In this document: one piece after another, positions 43,766 to 51,458 of the stretch | How positions within the stretch are numbered: the first letter of the stretch is position 1 | Layout: each line of letters opens with the position of its first letter | Assembly (NCBI GenBank): GCA_017694655.1 | Contig: JADIMQ010000051.1 | Span: 1 to 53,003 of the forward strand | Source: Candidatus Cryptobacteroides merdigallinarum | GTDB lineage: Bacteria > Bacteroidota > Bacteroidia > Bacteroidales > UBA932 | Length of the DNA: 53,003 nucleotides | Direction: 5' to 3' | The notes under the pieces: generated by a model | Seen by the model: the letters and a program-made list of their open reading frames with translations, nothing else | Told to the model about the DNA's origin: nothing | Database searches by the model: none | Program-made: the position numbers and the translations under genes

Positions 43766-45943
43766 ATGAAAAAGTATATATTGGTTTTGGGACTTGCTGC
43801 CTTTGCTGCAGCATCCTGCTCGATAGACGAGAACAAGCTCGCCCAACCGGAGACTGACGGCCCGCGCCTCGTTTTGTCAGGAGAAACTACGATGAACACG
43901 AAGGTTTCCGTAGGCGAGAAAGACGGAGACATTTATCCTTTGCTTTGGGTTACCGGAGATGTCATAAGGATTTCCACCAAAGGTGTGGCAGCAGCTACTG
44001 AAGAAGCTCCAGCTCCAGAGGGAACTTTTTCCAACGAAGCCGCTGAACTTTTCAGCGAATCGTCCGGCAGCGCCTCAGGCGTTTTCCAGACTACGAATTC
44101 ATTGGTTGCGGCTTCCGACATGGATATAGTCATCACATATCCTGGTACGGCAGTGTACTCCGAGGGCGTGCTGACATCGTCAGTTCCTGCTCTCCAGACA
44201 CAGAGAAACGCTAATTCAAGCCTTCATGTCGGAAATTATGCCCTTGCATACGACAATGACGTCACCCTTGCGGCAGGCCAGACGGAAGACGTTACATTCC
44301 AGCTCCAGCAGAAGACGGCATTCGTGAAGCTTGTCCTCTCGACTTCCGAGTATACTTCCTACAATCTTACCGGAGCCAGCCTGTATGCTGCAGGTGCTGA
44401 ACTTGCCGGGGACGTGTCCTGCAACTTGGAGACCGGTGAACTGACTGTGACGGACCCGTCAGAAACAGTAGGTGCCGAGATTTCAAGACCTTCGGTGTTC
44501 TCCGGTTCACAGGAGGTGTATTTCACTGCCCTTCCTTGCGACCTGACGTCCAATGACCAGGTATATGTGATTGTGACTATGAAAAATCCGAACGGCAACG
44601 AGACTGTGACTATCCCTGTGAAAGTCAATGGAGGCCTGCTTAAAGAGAGCTGCCTGTCGGTTATCGAAGTCAGCGGAATCAGTGAAGAGTCTATACCTGC
44701 AGAATATAAATGGTACGACCCTGTGGAGACTCGTGACTTAGTGGACGGCTGGGCATACGGAAAGCAGAACACCTATCTTATCGAGCAGAAGGCTGCAGGA
44801 GAAGGCGAGACCCATCTCAGCATAGATGTACGTGCCCGCGGAGATTTCTCGAAAGTGAAAGAGCCGAAATATTACGGACTTCTTACCGGTTCTTCGGAGA
44901 TGTACAACAACACTAACGGAACAGGCAGAAAACTTCTTCATTTGCCGAATGACGTACTGGCTTACGAGCCTAATCCTACGAATACTGTAAATTCAGATTA
45001 CACCATAGATGTGTACTGCTATGACCAGTCTCAAACCGGACGCTGGGGCGTGGTGGCTCTTTATGACAAGGACTACAATATCATCTGGTCATTCATGATA
45101 TGGAAGTATTTTGCAGGAGACGATCCTCGCGGACAGGATGTTACTTATCCTGAGGGAAATATCGTCCTGATGGACAGACTTCTCGGAGCTACATACGGCA
45201 ATACAATGGCAGAGGAAAAGGGTACATTTGAAATAGGAGTCGCATATTTCCAGTGGGGTCGTAAGGATCCGTTCATGTGGTCGAATTCTTCCAATGGAGT
45301 TCAAATTAACTCATATAATGAAAGAACTACACCTGTCGGCTCTGATATCTCAACTGCAATAGCGTCCCCGAATCTTATTCATGCATATGGAGGAGAAGCT
45401 AATGATAATGGTGACTGGCAGGAAAAAGAGCACAGAGCAGACCTTTGGGGTGGCGTAAACAATACTACCGAGTGGTACGACCCGAGCAGTACCGGATACA
45501 AGACCATTTACGACCCTTGTCCTGAAGGTTACAGGGTGCCGGATACCTATGTCGCATATTTAGTGAAGAACAATGCCGAGCGTTGGGAAATTCCGAATGG
45601 TGTCAAGTATGGCCAGGAAGAAGGTGTTTTGAATGAAGACAGCCCTTTCTATCCGAGCGGAGCAAGCGTCCTTGCCTATCCTCTCGGGAACGGTACGTAT
45701 GACTATTGGCCGTTTGCCGGAGCTCATTGGGCCGGTGCTGGGGCAAACTGGGGTAACCGTCCGTCTTCGAATAACAGGCATGCAGCGCTCTATTGGTTCA
45801 ATAACGTACTTCCTACAGATGCCCGCAGTGCTGTATGTCTGCAGTACTGTTATTATTCCGCCTCATATAGTGACACTAATACGACTGCTACACGCGCAAG
45901 GACTTTCGCCGTCCGCTGCCAGAAAGACACCGAAAACAGGTAG
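43766..45943 (+). CDS. Fimbrillin-like lipoprotein with C-terminal FISUMP-type domain
   Basis: A 725-residue lipoprotein (lipobox AAASC, Cys18). The N-terminal part (about 25-330) has the pattern of a Bacteroidota fimbrillin-family two-domain beta-sandwich: TKVSVGEKDGDIYPLLWVTGD, then YPGTAVYSEG and FQLQQKTAFVKLVLS. The C-terminal part (about 450-725) resembles the FISUMP (Fib_succ_major) domain: DYTIDVYC, GNIVLMDRLLGATYG, YDPCPEGYRVPDTYV and ARTFAVRCQKD at the very end. The combination suggests a surface adhesin or glycan-binding lipoprotein serving the SusCD system. It is the last gene before a strong terminator. The glycan ligand is unknown. Confidence 0.7.
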   Translation: MKKYILVLGLAAFAAASCSIDENKLAQPETDGPRLVLSGETTMNTKVSVGEKDGDIYPLLWVTGDVIRISTKGVAAATEEAPAPEGTFSNEAAELFSESSGSASGVFQTTNSLVAASDMDIVITYPGTAVYSEGVLTSSVPALQTQRNANSSLHVGNYALAYDNDVTLAAGQTEDVTFQLQQKTAFVKLVLSTSEYTSYNLTGASLYAAGAELAGDVSCNLETGELTVTDPSETVGAEISRPSVFSGSQEVYFTALPCDLTSNDQVYVIVTMKNPNGNETVTIPVKVNGGLLKESCLSVIEVSGISEESIPAEYKWYDPVETRDLVDGWAYGKQNTYLIEQKAAGEGETHLSIDVRARGDFSKVKEPKYYGLLTGSSEMYNNTNGTGRKLLHLPNDVLAYEPNPTNTVNSDYTIDVYCYDQSQTGRWGVVALYDKDYNIIWSFMIWKYFAGDDPRGQDVTYPEGNIVLMDRLLGATYGNTMAEEKGTFEIGVAYFQWGRKDPFMWSNSSNGVQINSYNERTTPVGSDISTAIASPNLIHAYGGEANDNGDWQEKEHRADLWGGVNNTTEWYDPSSTGYKTIYDPCPEGYRVPDTYVAYLVKNNAERWEIPNGVKYGQEEGVLNEDSPFYPSGASVLAYPLGNGTYDYWPFAGAHWAGAGANWGNRPSSNNRHAALYWFNNVLPTDARSAVCLQYCYYSASYSDTNTTATRARTFAVRCQKDTENR

Positions 45944-45970
45944 ACAGTCATAGTGTAATTTTTTTCCAAT

Positions 45971-46006
45971 GGGGATGCCGGGCTTTGCGTTCCGGCACCC
46001 CTTTTT
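45971..46006 (+). terminator. Intrinsic terminator of the susCD operon
   Basis: A hairpin with arms 45971-45981 and 45992-46001 (10 base pairs with one bulged A at 45975; GC-rich), a 10-base loop, and a following TTTTT at 46002-46006. It lies 28 bases after the stop of the preceding lipoprotein gene. The loop and the sequence after the stem also carry the promoter of the next gene. Confidence 0.88.
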
Positions 46007-46015
46007 GTATCTTTG
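45984..46015 (+). promoter_or_regulatory. Housekeeping promoter of the PL8-GH88 gene, interleaved with a terminator
   Basis: TTTG at 45984-45987 and TATCTTTG at 46008-46015, 20 bases apart: a complete match to the Bacteroidota consensus TTTG-N19-21-TAnnTTTG. The -33 box is in the terminator loop and the U-tract lies in the spacer. The ATG of the downstream gene is 19 bases after the -7 box. The PL8-GH88 gene therefore seems separately transcribed. Confidence 0.72.
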
Positions 46016-46034
46016 ACAACGAAAAGAACCGAGA

Positions 46035-49000
46035 ATGATGAAAAATCTCCTTTTGACCTTTATCCTGAGCCTGTCTCTGCCGTTCTCTTTCCAGGCAGAA
46101 GCGGCTTCTGCTTCCGGTACATCGCTGGAAAAAGTCAGGCAAGCCTTTGTCGAGGCATCCATAGTCTCCTATGCCCCCGATGAGGCGGTGACGAGACGCT
46201 TTATAGAATACTCCGACCACGGACGGGCGAACGACGTGCTCCTCCTCCAGCTCTATATGGCCGTGCATCTCCCCGATGACGAGGTGCAGAGCCTCCTGGA
46301 CAGCTTCGACTGGGAGGAGGGCTGTTGGAAGGACATCGACTACACTGCACAGGACAGGGGCCGCTGGCCGGCTACCCTGCATCTTACGAGGATGTATGCC
46401 CTGGCAAAGCTCTACAGGTATCCCGGCCAGCCCTGGGAAGGCTCGGAAAAGCTGCATATCCTCCTGCATTCCGGGATGGACTGGTGGTTCCGCAATATGC
46501 CTGTCTGCCCCAACTGGTGGCACAACGACATCGGCGTTCCCAAGAAGATGACAGCGGTGCTCCTGATGCTCAGGGACGAACTCTCGGAGGACGAAATCGC
46601 AGGAGGACTCAAGGTGCTCGAACGCTCAAGGTTCGGGATGACCGGGCAGAACAAGGTGTGGCTCGCCGGGAACAACCTGATGAAAGGGCTGCTGACGGAT
46701 GACGCCGACTTGGTGCAGAAAGCGAAGGAGCAGATAGCAGAGGAAATCTACATCACTTCCTCGGAAGGCATCCAGGAGGACTGGTCCTTCCACCAGCACG
46801 GCCCCCAGATCCAGTTCGGAAACTACGGCCTTGCGTATGCTGACGGCGTATCGTTCTGGATAAGGGTCCTGGACGGTACGGAATACGCTTTTCCCCCGGA
46901 ACAGGTGGACATAGTCGCAGGCCTGCTGAAGAACGGTATCTGCCGGTGCGTATTCAAAGGGGTGATGGACCCGAGCTTCTGCGGACGGCAGAATTTCATC
47001 GACGCCGGAACGGGAAAGGCGTTCGCCCTCTCTGTGGCGGCGCAGAATATGGCGGCTGCCTCGGAAGGAGATCCGGAATTCTTCCGGAAGGTCGCCCTTG
47101 AGAACCTGCAGCCGGAGAAATACCGCAATTCCCTTACCGGACCTGTCTATTACCGGCGTTCCGACTGCGGGATCTACCGCCGTCCGGACTGGTATGCCTC
47201 CATCAGAATGCACTCCGACAGGACGATAGGCTTCGAGTTCACCAACCGGGAAAACACCCTTGCGAACTTCTCCGCTGACGGAGCCCTCATCCTTATGCAG
47301 GACGGTCATGAATTCGAGAACATCTTCGCCTGCTGGGACTGGAGGAAGGTGCCCGGGGTCACGGCGTATGATGACGGGAAGCCGATCAAGTGCGATGATT
47401 CCGTTGCAGGCAAGCGCAACTGGTCTTCCCATGTGGGCGGGGCTGTCTCCGGAGATGTCATGGCCGCGACGATGGAGCTGCAGCGCGACGGGCTCCATGC
47501 TTTCAAGAGCACGTTCTTCTTCGAGGACTGCGTGGTGAACCTCGGGTCTGGCATCACGGTCTCCCGCGACGATTTCAGGTCGGTAACCACGGCCGTCGAC
47601 CAGGTTCACCTTGCCGGGGAAATCACCTCCGGAAAGAACTGGGTACACCACAACGGGAGAGGTTACGTCAGCCTTGACGGTGCCCCGCTTATGGTCTCCG
47701 ACACTCTCCAGAAAGGGAAATGGGACGACATAGACCCGGCGTTCAAGGACAAATGGGACGAGACGCGGGTGTTCAAGTGCTGGTTCGACCATCCTCTCGG
47801 GACTCTCCGCGACGGAAACCGTGGAACGTATGCGTACGCCCTTGTCCCATGTTCGACGGCAAGGCAGACTGCCGCCTTTGCCTCACGGTATAAGAAGGGA
47901 AGGGCTCCGGTGGAAGTGTTGAGGAACGATGCTCTCTGCCAGGCTGTCCGCCACGGTGATGTCCTCTGCGCCGTCTTCCACACTCCGGGAAGCTACAGTC
48001 TCGGAGACAAGGTCTTCGACATCTCCGTCCCGTCGGTCATCATAAGCGGTGCTTCAGGATCACAGGCCGTGACGGAACTTCCCGAGACAATGGAACATCT
48101 GTCCGCCAGGGTATTTGAAAGGGCATGGCATCAGCTTTCCCTTCTGGACCGGAACCTCGGGGCGGCTGCAGAGACCCTGTCCCGGGACAGCGGAAGGGAT
48201 ACTCTCCTTTTCCCTCGTACCCTCGACAAGGACGGGAATTTGGTCACGAGCAATATAAGATGGTGGTGCTCAGGCTTCTATCCCGGCTCCCTGTGGTATG
48301 TCTATGACTACACCGGAGACCCAGCGGTGAAGGCTCTCGCGGAGAAATATACCTCGGCTCTCGAGCCGCTGAAGTTCCGCAAGGATGACCACGACATAGG
48401 TTTCCAGATAATGTGCAGTTTCGGCAACGAGTATGCGGCAACCGGTGACCCGCACTGCCGCGAAGTCATCGACACCGCTGCCGCCTCACTGTGCACCCGG
48501 TTCAACCCTGCCGTAGGCTGTACACGCTCCTGGAATTTTGGCAAGTGGAAATTCCCGGTCATAATCGACAACATCATGAATATGGAGCTGCTGCTCAAGG
48601 CATACACCTTCTCGGGCAATGAGCTCTACATGCAGGTGGCCGTCTCCCACGCCCTGACCACAATGAAGAACCATTTCCGCCCGGACCACAGCTGCTGGCA
48701 CCTTGTGGACTACGACCCTCTGACAGGCGAGGTCCTCGGCAAGCAGACCGTGCAGGGCTTCTCTGACAGTTCTGCCTGGAGCCGCGGGCAGGCGTGGGCG
48801 CTCTACGGATACACGATGATGTACCGCTATACGCAGGACCGCCGCTTCCTGGACCACGCCGTTGCAGTGGCCGACTACCTTCTGGCACGCCTTCCGGATG
48901 ACGGCATCCCGTACTGGGACTATGATTCCGTGGAGATACCGGACGATTTCCGGGACGCCTCCGCCGCAGCTGTCATGGCGAGCGGCCTAACCGAGCTGTC

Positions 49001-49238
49001 GGCATACGTCAGAGGCGAGAAGTCATTCCTCTATCTTTCCACGGCAGAAAAGATGCTGCGGACCCTCGCTTCGGACAGCTACCTCGCCTCGGAAGGGGAG
49101 CTCCATGGTTTCCTGCTGAAGCACAGTGTTGGCAACAAGCCCGGTGATTCCGAGGTGGATGTTCCCCTGACCTACGCGGACTATTACTTCCTCGAAGCCC
49201 TTCTCCGCTATCTCGGCATTTCCCGTATGCCACGCTGA
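46035..49238 (+). CDS. Fusion of PL8 polysaccharide lyase and GH88 unsaturated glucuronyl hydrolase
   Basis: A 1067-residue exported protein (signal peptide to about AEA at residues 22-24, no lipobox, so periplasmic). Residues of about 30-680 match polysaccharide lyase family 8, the hyaluronan/chondroitin lyase family: NWWHNDIGVP (160-169), the catalytic Asn in TGQNKV (N206), and the His/Tyr pair in SFHQHGPQIQFGNYG (H255, Y264). The 9-residue His-Tyr spacing and about 50-residue Asn-His spacing equal those in known PL8 enzymes. Residues of about 690-1067 are a complete GH88: RWWCSGFYPGSL, HDIGFQ (D787), IIDNIMNME (D845) and SSAWSRGQAWALYG. The lyase makes delta4,5-unsaturated uronic ends, and GH88 removes such residues, so one polypeptide would do both steps. 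Usually these are separate genes. Confidence 0.85.
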   Translation: MMKNLLLTFILSLSLPFSFQAEAASASGTSLEKVRQAFVEASIVSYAPDEAVTRRFIEYSDHGRANDVLLLQLYMAVHLPDDEVQSLLDSFDWEEGCWKDIDYTAQDRGRWPATLHLTRMYALAKLYRYPGQPWEGSEKLHILLHSGMDWWFRNMPVCPNWWHNDIGVPKKMTAVLLMLRDELSEDEIAGGLKVLERSRFGMTGQNKVWLAGNNLMKGLLTDDADLVQKAKEQIAEEIYITSSEGIQEDWSFHQHGPQIQFGNYGLAYADGVSFWIRVLDGTEYAFPPEQVDIVAGLLKNGICRCVFKGVMDPSFCGRQNFIDAGTGKAFALSVAAQNMAAASEGDPEFFRKVALENLQPEKYRNSLTGPVYYRRSDCGIYRRPDWYASIRMHSDRTIGFEFTNRENTLANFSADGALILMQDGHEFENIFACWDWRKVPGVTAYDDGKPIKCDDSVAGKRNWSSHVGGAVSGDVMAATMELQRDGLHAFKSTFFFEDCVVNLGSGITVSRDDFRSVTTAVDQVHLAGEITSGKNWVHHNGRGYVSLDGAPLMVSDTLQKGKWDDIDPAFKDKWDETRVFKCWFDHPLGTLRDGNRGTYAYALVPCSTARQTAAFASRYKKGRAPVEVLRNDALCQAVRHGDVLCAVFHTPGSYSLGDKVFDISVPSVIISGASGSQAVTELPETMEHLSARVFERAWHQLSLLDRNLGAAAETLSRDSGRDTLLFPRTLDKDGNLVTSNIRWWCSGFYPGSLWYVYDYTGDPAVKALAEKYTSALEPLKFRKDDHDIGFQIMCSFGNEYAATGDPHCREVIDTAAASLCTRFNPAVGCTRSWNFGKWKFPVIIDNIMNMELLLKAYTFSGNELYMQVAVSHALTTMKNHFRPDHSCWHLVDYDPLTGEVLGKQTVQGFSDSSAWSRGQAWALYGYTMMYRYTQDRRFLDHAVAVADYLLARLPDDGIPYWDYDSVEIPDDFRDASAAAVMASGLTELSAYVRGEKSFLYLSTAEKMLRTLASDSYLASEGELHGFLLKHSVGNKPGDSEVDVPLTYADYYFLEALLRYLGISRMPR

Positions 49239-49330
49239 CTTCAGGTGTCCTGTCCGGCATTATGACATTTTGTCGTATGCCATGCCGCTGGCACGGAAAA
49301 TGAGTTGAGTACGGATATCGTTAAAAAAAC

Positions 49331-49897
49331 ATGACTATGAGAAAGAATTTCGGGGCAAAACCCCTTACTTATCCCCAGCCGGTGTTCATCATTGCCACAT
49401 ACGGCGAAGACGGGACTCCTGACGCCATGAATGCCGCCTGGGGCGGTATCAGCGAATCCGACGAGATATCCCTGTGCCTGAGTGCGGGACACAAGACTGT
49501 AAAGAACATACGGGAGCGCGGTGCTTTCACCGTAAGCATGGCTACGGCCGACCATGTCGTGGCCTGTGACTATGTCGGGCTTGCTTCCGGCAACAATGTG
49601 CCTGACAAGTTCGCCAGGGCAGGCTTCCATGCCGTGAAGTCAGAGTTCGTGGATGCCCCGCTCATAGAGGAACTTCCTGTCGCCGTGGAATGCCGGCTCA
49701 AGGACTATAATCCGCAGACCTGCATCCTCCGTGGTGAAATCGTGAACGTGAGCGTGGATGAAAGGGTGCTCGGGGCTGACGGCAAGGTCGATGTTTCCAA
49801 GGTGGCGCCTATAATTTTCGACCCTTTCAACAATGATTATCTGAAAGTCGGGGAGAAGGTCGGGAATGCTTTCTCTGACGGAAGGAAACTGAAATGA
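49331..49897 (+). CDS. Flavin reductase-like (FMN-binding split-barrel) protein
   Basis: A 188-residue protein of the flavin reductase/DIM6 split-barrel family. Pro-type opening GAKPLTYPQPVFIIATYGED, the AMNAAWGGI segment that contacts FMN, LSAGHKTVKNIRERGAFTVS and the CDYVGLASGNNVPDKFARAG block are typical. No ferredoxin-reductase module is present, so the electron donor and acceptor are unknown. The gene shares an ATGA overlap with the next GTPase gene, so the two are translationally linked. A second ATG at 49337 is possible. Confidence 0.82.
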   Translation: MTMRKNFGAKPLTYPQPVFIIATYGEDGTPDAMNAAWGGISESDEISLCLSAGHKTVKNIRERGAFTVSMATADHVVACDYVGLASGNNVPDKFARAGFHAVKSEFVDAPLIEELPVAVECRLKDYNPQTCILRGEIVNVSVDERVLGADGKVDVSKVAPIIFDPFNNDYLKVGEKVGNAFSDGRKLK

Positions 49898-51150
49898 TGG
49901 ACAAGAATATCCCGGTATTGCTGCTGACGGGATACCTCGGCAGCGGGAAGACCACTCTGGTCAACCATATACTTTCTAACGGCAAAGGTATCAGGTTTGC
50001 CGTGATTGTCAATGATATAGGTGAGGTGAACATAGACGCGGACCTTATCCAGAAAGGCGGTGTGGTGGGCAAGAAGGACGACAGTCTCGTGGCCCTGCAG
50101 AACGGCTGCATCTGCTGCACCCTGAAGGCCGACCTTGTGGAGCAGATCTATGACCTCATGGCCATGGACCGCTTCGACTACATAGTCATAGAGGCCAGCG
50201 GCATCTGCGAGCCTGCCCCTATCGCCCAGACCATCAGCATGATACCCTCCCTCGGCGAAGCCTACCGGAAGCACGGGGTATGCCGGCTGGACTGTATCGT
50301 GACTGTGGTGGACGCCCTGCGTATGCAGAGCGAGTTCGCCTGCGGGGATGACCTTGCCCGGAAGGATATCGGCGAGGAGGATATAGAGAACCTTATCATC
50401 CAGCAGATAGAGTTCTGTAACATAATCCTGCTGAACAAGGCGTCCGAGGTCTCTCCGGAGGAGCTCGGAAGGATAAGGCAGATTATACGGACACTGCAGC
50501 CTGGAGCGGAGATTATCGAGTGCGACTATGCCGGCGTGGACCTTTCCCGTATAGTGAATACAGGGATGTTCGATTTCGACAAGGTGGCGACTTCCGCAGG
50601 ATGGGTGCGCGGCATCGACAGTGCCGTCCCGGAGGAGGAGCCCGGCGGCCACCATCACGGAGATCCACACGGCGGGCATCATCACGGTGAGCATCATCAC
50701 GGCGAGGACCATGAAGATCCCTGCGAAGGCCATCACGGCTCCTGCCACCACCATCATCACGACGGCGGTGAGGTTGAGGAATACGGCATCGGCACCTTCG
50801 TCTATTACCGCCGTCCCGCCTTCGACATCAACCGGTTCGACAATTTCGTCGCAAAGAAATGGCCCTCGTCCGTAATCCGTGCCAAAGGAATATGCTATTT
50901 CTCCGACAACACCGACATGTCCTATATGTTCGAGCAGGCCGGAAAACAGAAACTTCTCCGAGAGGCCGGGCAATGGTACGCCACCGCTCCTGAAGAAGAC
51001 CGTATCCAGCTGATGCGCCAGGATCCCGACTTCTACAAGGACTGGGACGAAAAATACGGCGACCGCATGCAGAAAATTGTCTTCATAGGCCAGAATATGG
51101 ATAAGGAACAGATTGTCAAGGATCTCGACTCCTGTCTTCTCGACTCCTGA
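49894..51150 (+). CDS. COG0523 (CobW-type) GTPase, probable metal chaperone, His-rich
   Basis: G3E-family P-loop GTPase of 418 residues. The Walker A GYLGSGKTTLVNH (about 13-25), the invariant GCICCTLKADL with the CxCC metal-binding motif (about 71-80), and the DYIVIEASGICEP switch are all present. Between the N- and C-terminal domains (about 250-290) is an exceptionally His-rich region with Asp and Glu (for example HHHGEHHHGEDHE), which probably binds zinc or nickel. The C-terminal CobW_C domain follows (GTFVYYRRPAFD, WPSSVIRAKGICYF). Members of this family insert metals into target enzymes. The overlap with the flavin reductase suggests a shared task, perhaps metal or cofactor delivery, which is inference only. 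Confidence 0.9.
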   Translation: MMDKNIPVLLLTGYLGSGKTTLVNHILSNGKGIRFAVIVNDIGEVNIDADLIQKGGVVGKKDDSLVALQNGCICCTLKADLVEQIYDLMAMDRFDYIVIEASGICEPAPIAQTISMIPSLGEAYRKHGVCRLDCIVTVVDALRMQSEFACGDDLARKDIGEEDIENLIIQQIEFCNIILLNKASEVSPEELGRIRQIIRTLQPGAEIIECDYAGVDLSRIVNTGMFDFDKVATSAGWVRGIDSAVPEEEPGGHHHGDPHGGHHHGEHHHGEDHEDPCEGHHGSCHHHHHDGGEVEEYGIGTFVYYRRPAFDINRFDNFVAKKWPSSVIRAKGICYFSDNTDMSYMFEQAGKQKLLREAGQWYATAPEEDRIQLMRQDPDFYKDWDEKYGDRMQKIVFIGQNMDKEQIVKDLDSCLLDS

Positions 51151-51200
51151 ACCCTTTCCTGTTTAAGGAATCCTTACAGTTTCAAAAAAATTCCGATAAA

Positions 51201-51232
51201 TTTGGATACTCCGAACTTTTGACCCACCTTTG
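51201..51232 (+). promoter_or_regulatory. Candidate promoter of the structured RNA
   Basis: TTTG at 51201-51204 and CACCTTTG at 51225-51232, with the ideal 20-base spacer. The second element deviates from TAnnTTTG only in its first base (C for T). Transcription would start close to 51238, at the foot of the first hairpin. Confidence 0.5.
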
Positions 51233-51237
51233 CCCCG

Positions 51238-51343
51238 CAATATGAAGATACACGTTTTGTAATCCTCATCGGAGGGCAACAGGGATAGTGGCCGGATAAG
51301 ATGACTGGGTGGAACAGCCAAGCGTCTTGTCCGGCCTTTCTTG
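51238..51343 (+). ncRNA. Candidate small structured RNA with terminator-like 3' hairpin
   Basis: About 105 bases between a promoter match and a terminator-like hairpin. Hairpin 1: arms 51242-51252 and 51258-51269 (one mismatch, one bulge, loop CGTTT). Hairpin 2: arms 51290-51301 and 51325-51336, twelve pairs including one G-U, extended by two further pairs, followed by TTTCTT (51337-51342). A linker of about 20 bases separates them. No open frame with a start and stop uses it well. I do not recognise an Rfam family. It could be an sRNA or the leader of a lost gene. Confidence 0.4.
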
Positions 51344-51346
51344 TGT

Positions 51347-51380
51347 CCGGTGCGGTAGAGCGGGCGGGGTGCCGCACCGG
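51347..51380 (+). repeat. GC-rich inverted repeat downstream of the RNA candidate
   Basis: Nine-base perfect arms, CCGGTGCGG at 51347-51355 and CCGCACCGG at 51372-51380, with a 16-base loop. It does not have a U-tract, so it is not itself a terminator, and could be part of a longer folded leader. Confidence 0.5.
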
Positions 51381-51458
51381 CCGTGGCGAATCAGCGGGGA
51401 TGGGAATCCGAGGTGATGCGTTGCAGCCCGGACCCGTATCTCCCTGGTCCCGGACTGT

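Larger units (their letters stand above)
51151..51458 (+). other. Structured non-coding stretch upstream of the truncated transporter
   Basis: A 308-base gap that carries no credible protein gene. It contains a promoter-like pair, three hairpins and, from about 51400, a G+C-rich stretch of unassigned function up to the transporter fragment. Described in detail in the following entries. Confidence 0.55.

Noticed and set aside
49239..49330. Possible terminator after the PL8-GH88 gene (TGCCA...TGGCA)
   Set aside because: The stem is five base pairs with no T run, not enough to call.
51300..51400. Short stretches reminiscent of RNase P RNA (GGTGCGGTAGAGCG)
   Set aside because: The expected 5' GAGGAAAGTCC element and the rest of the roughly 350-base structure are absent.
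51400..51458. Partial resemblance to a cobalamin riboswitch core (GGGAA, GGTG, CCCG in order)
   Set aside because: The pairing between the GGGAA-proximal strand and the strand before CCCG does not fit the consensus, and no B12-box equivalent follows. The similarity is too weak to name.
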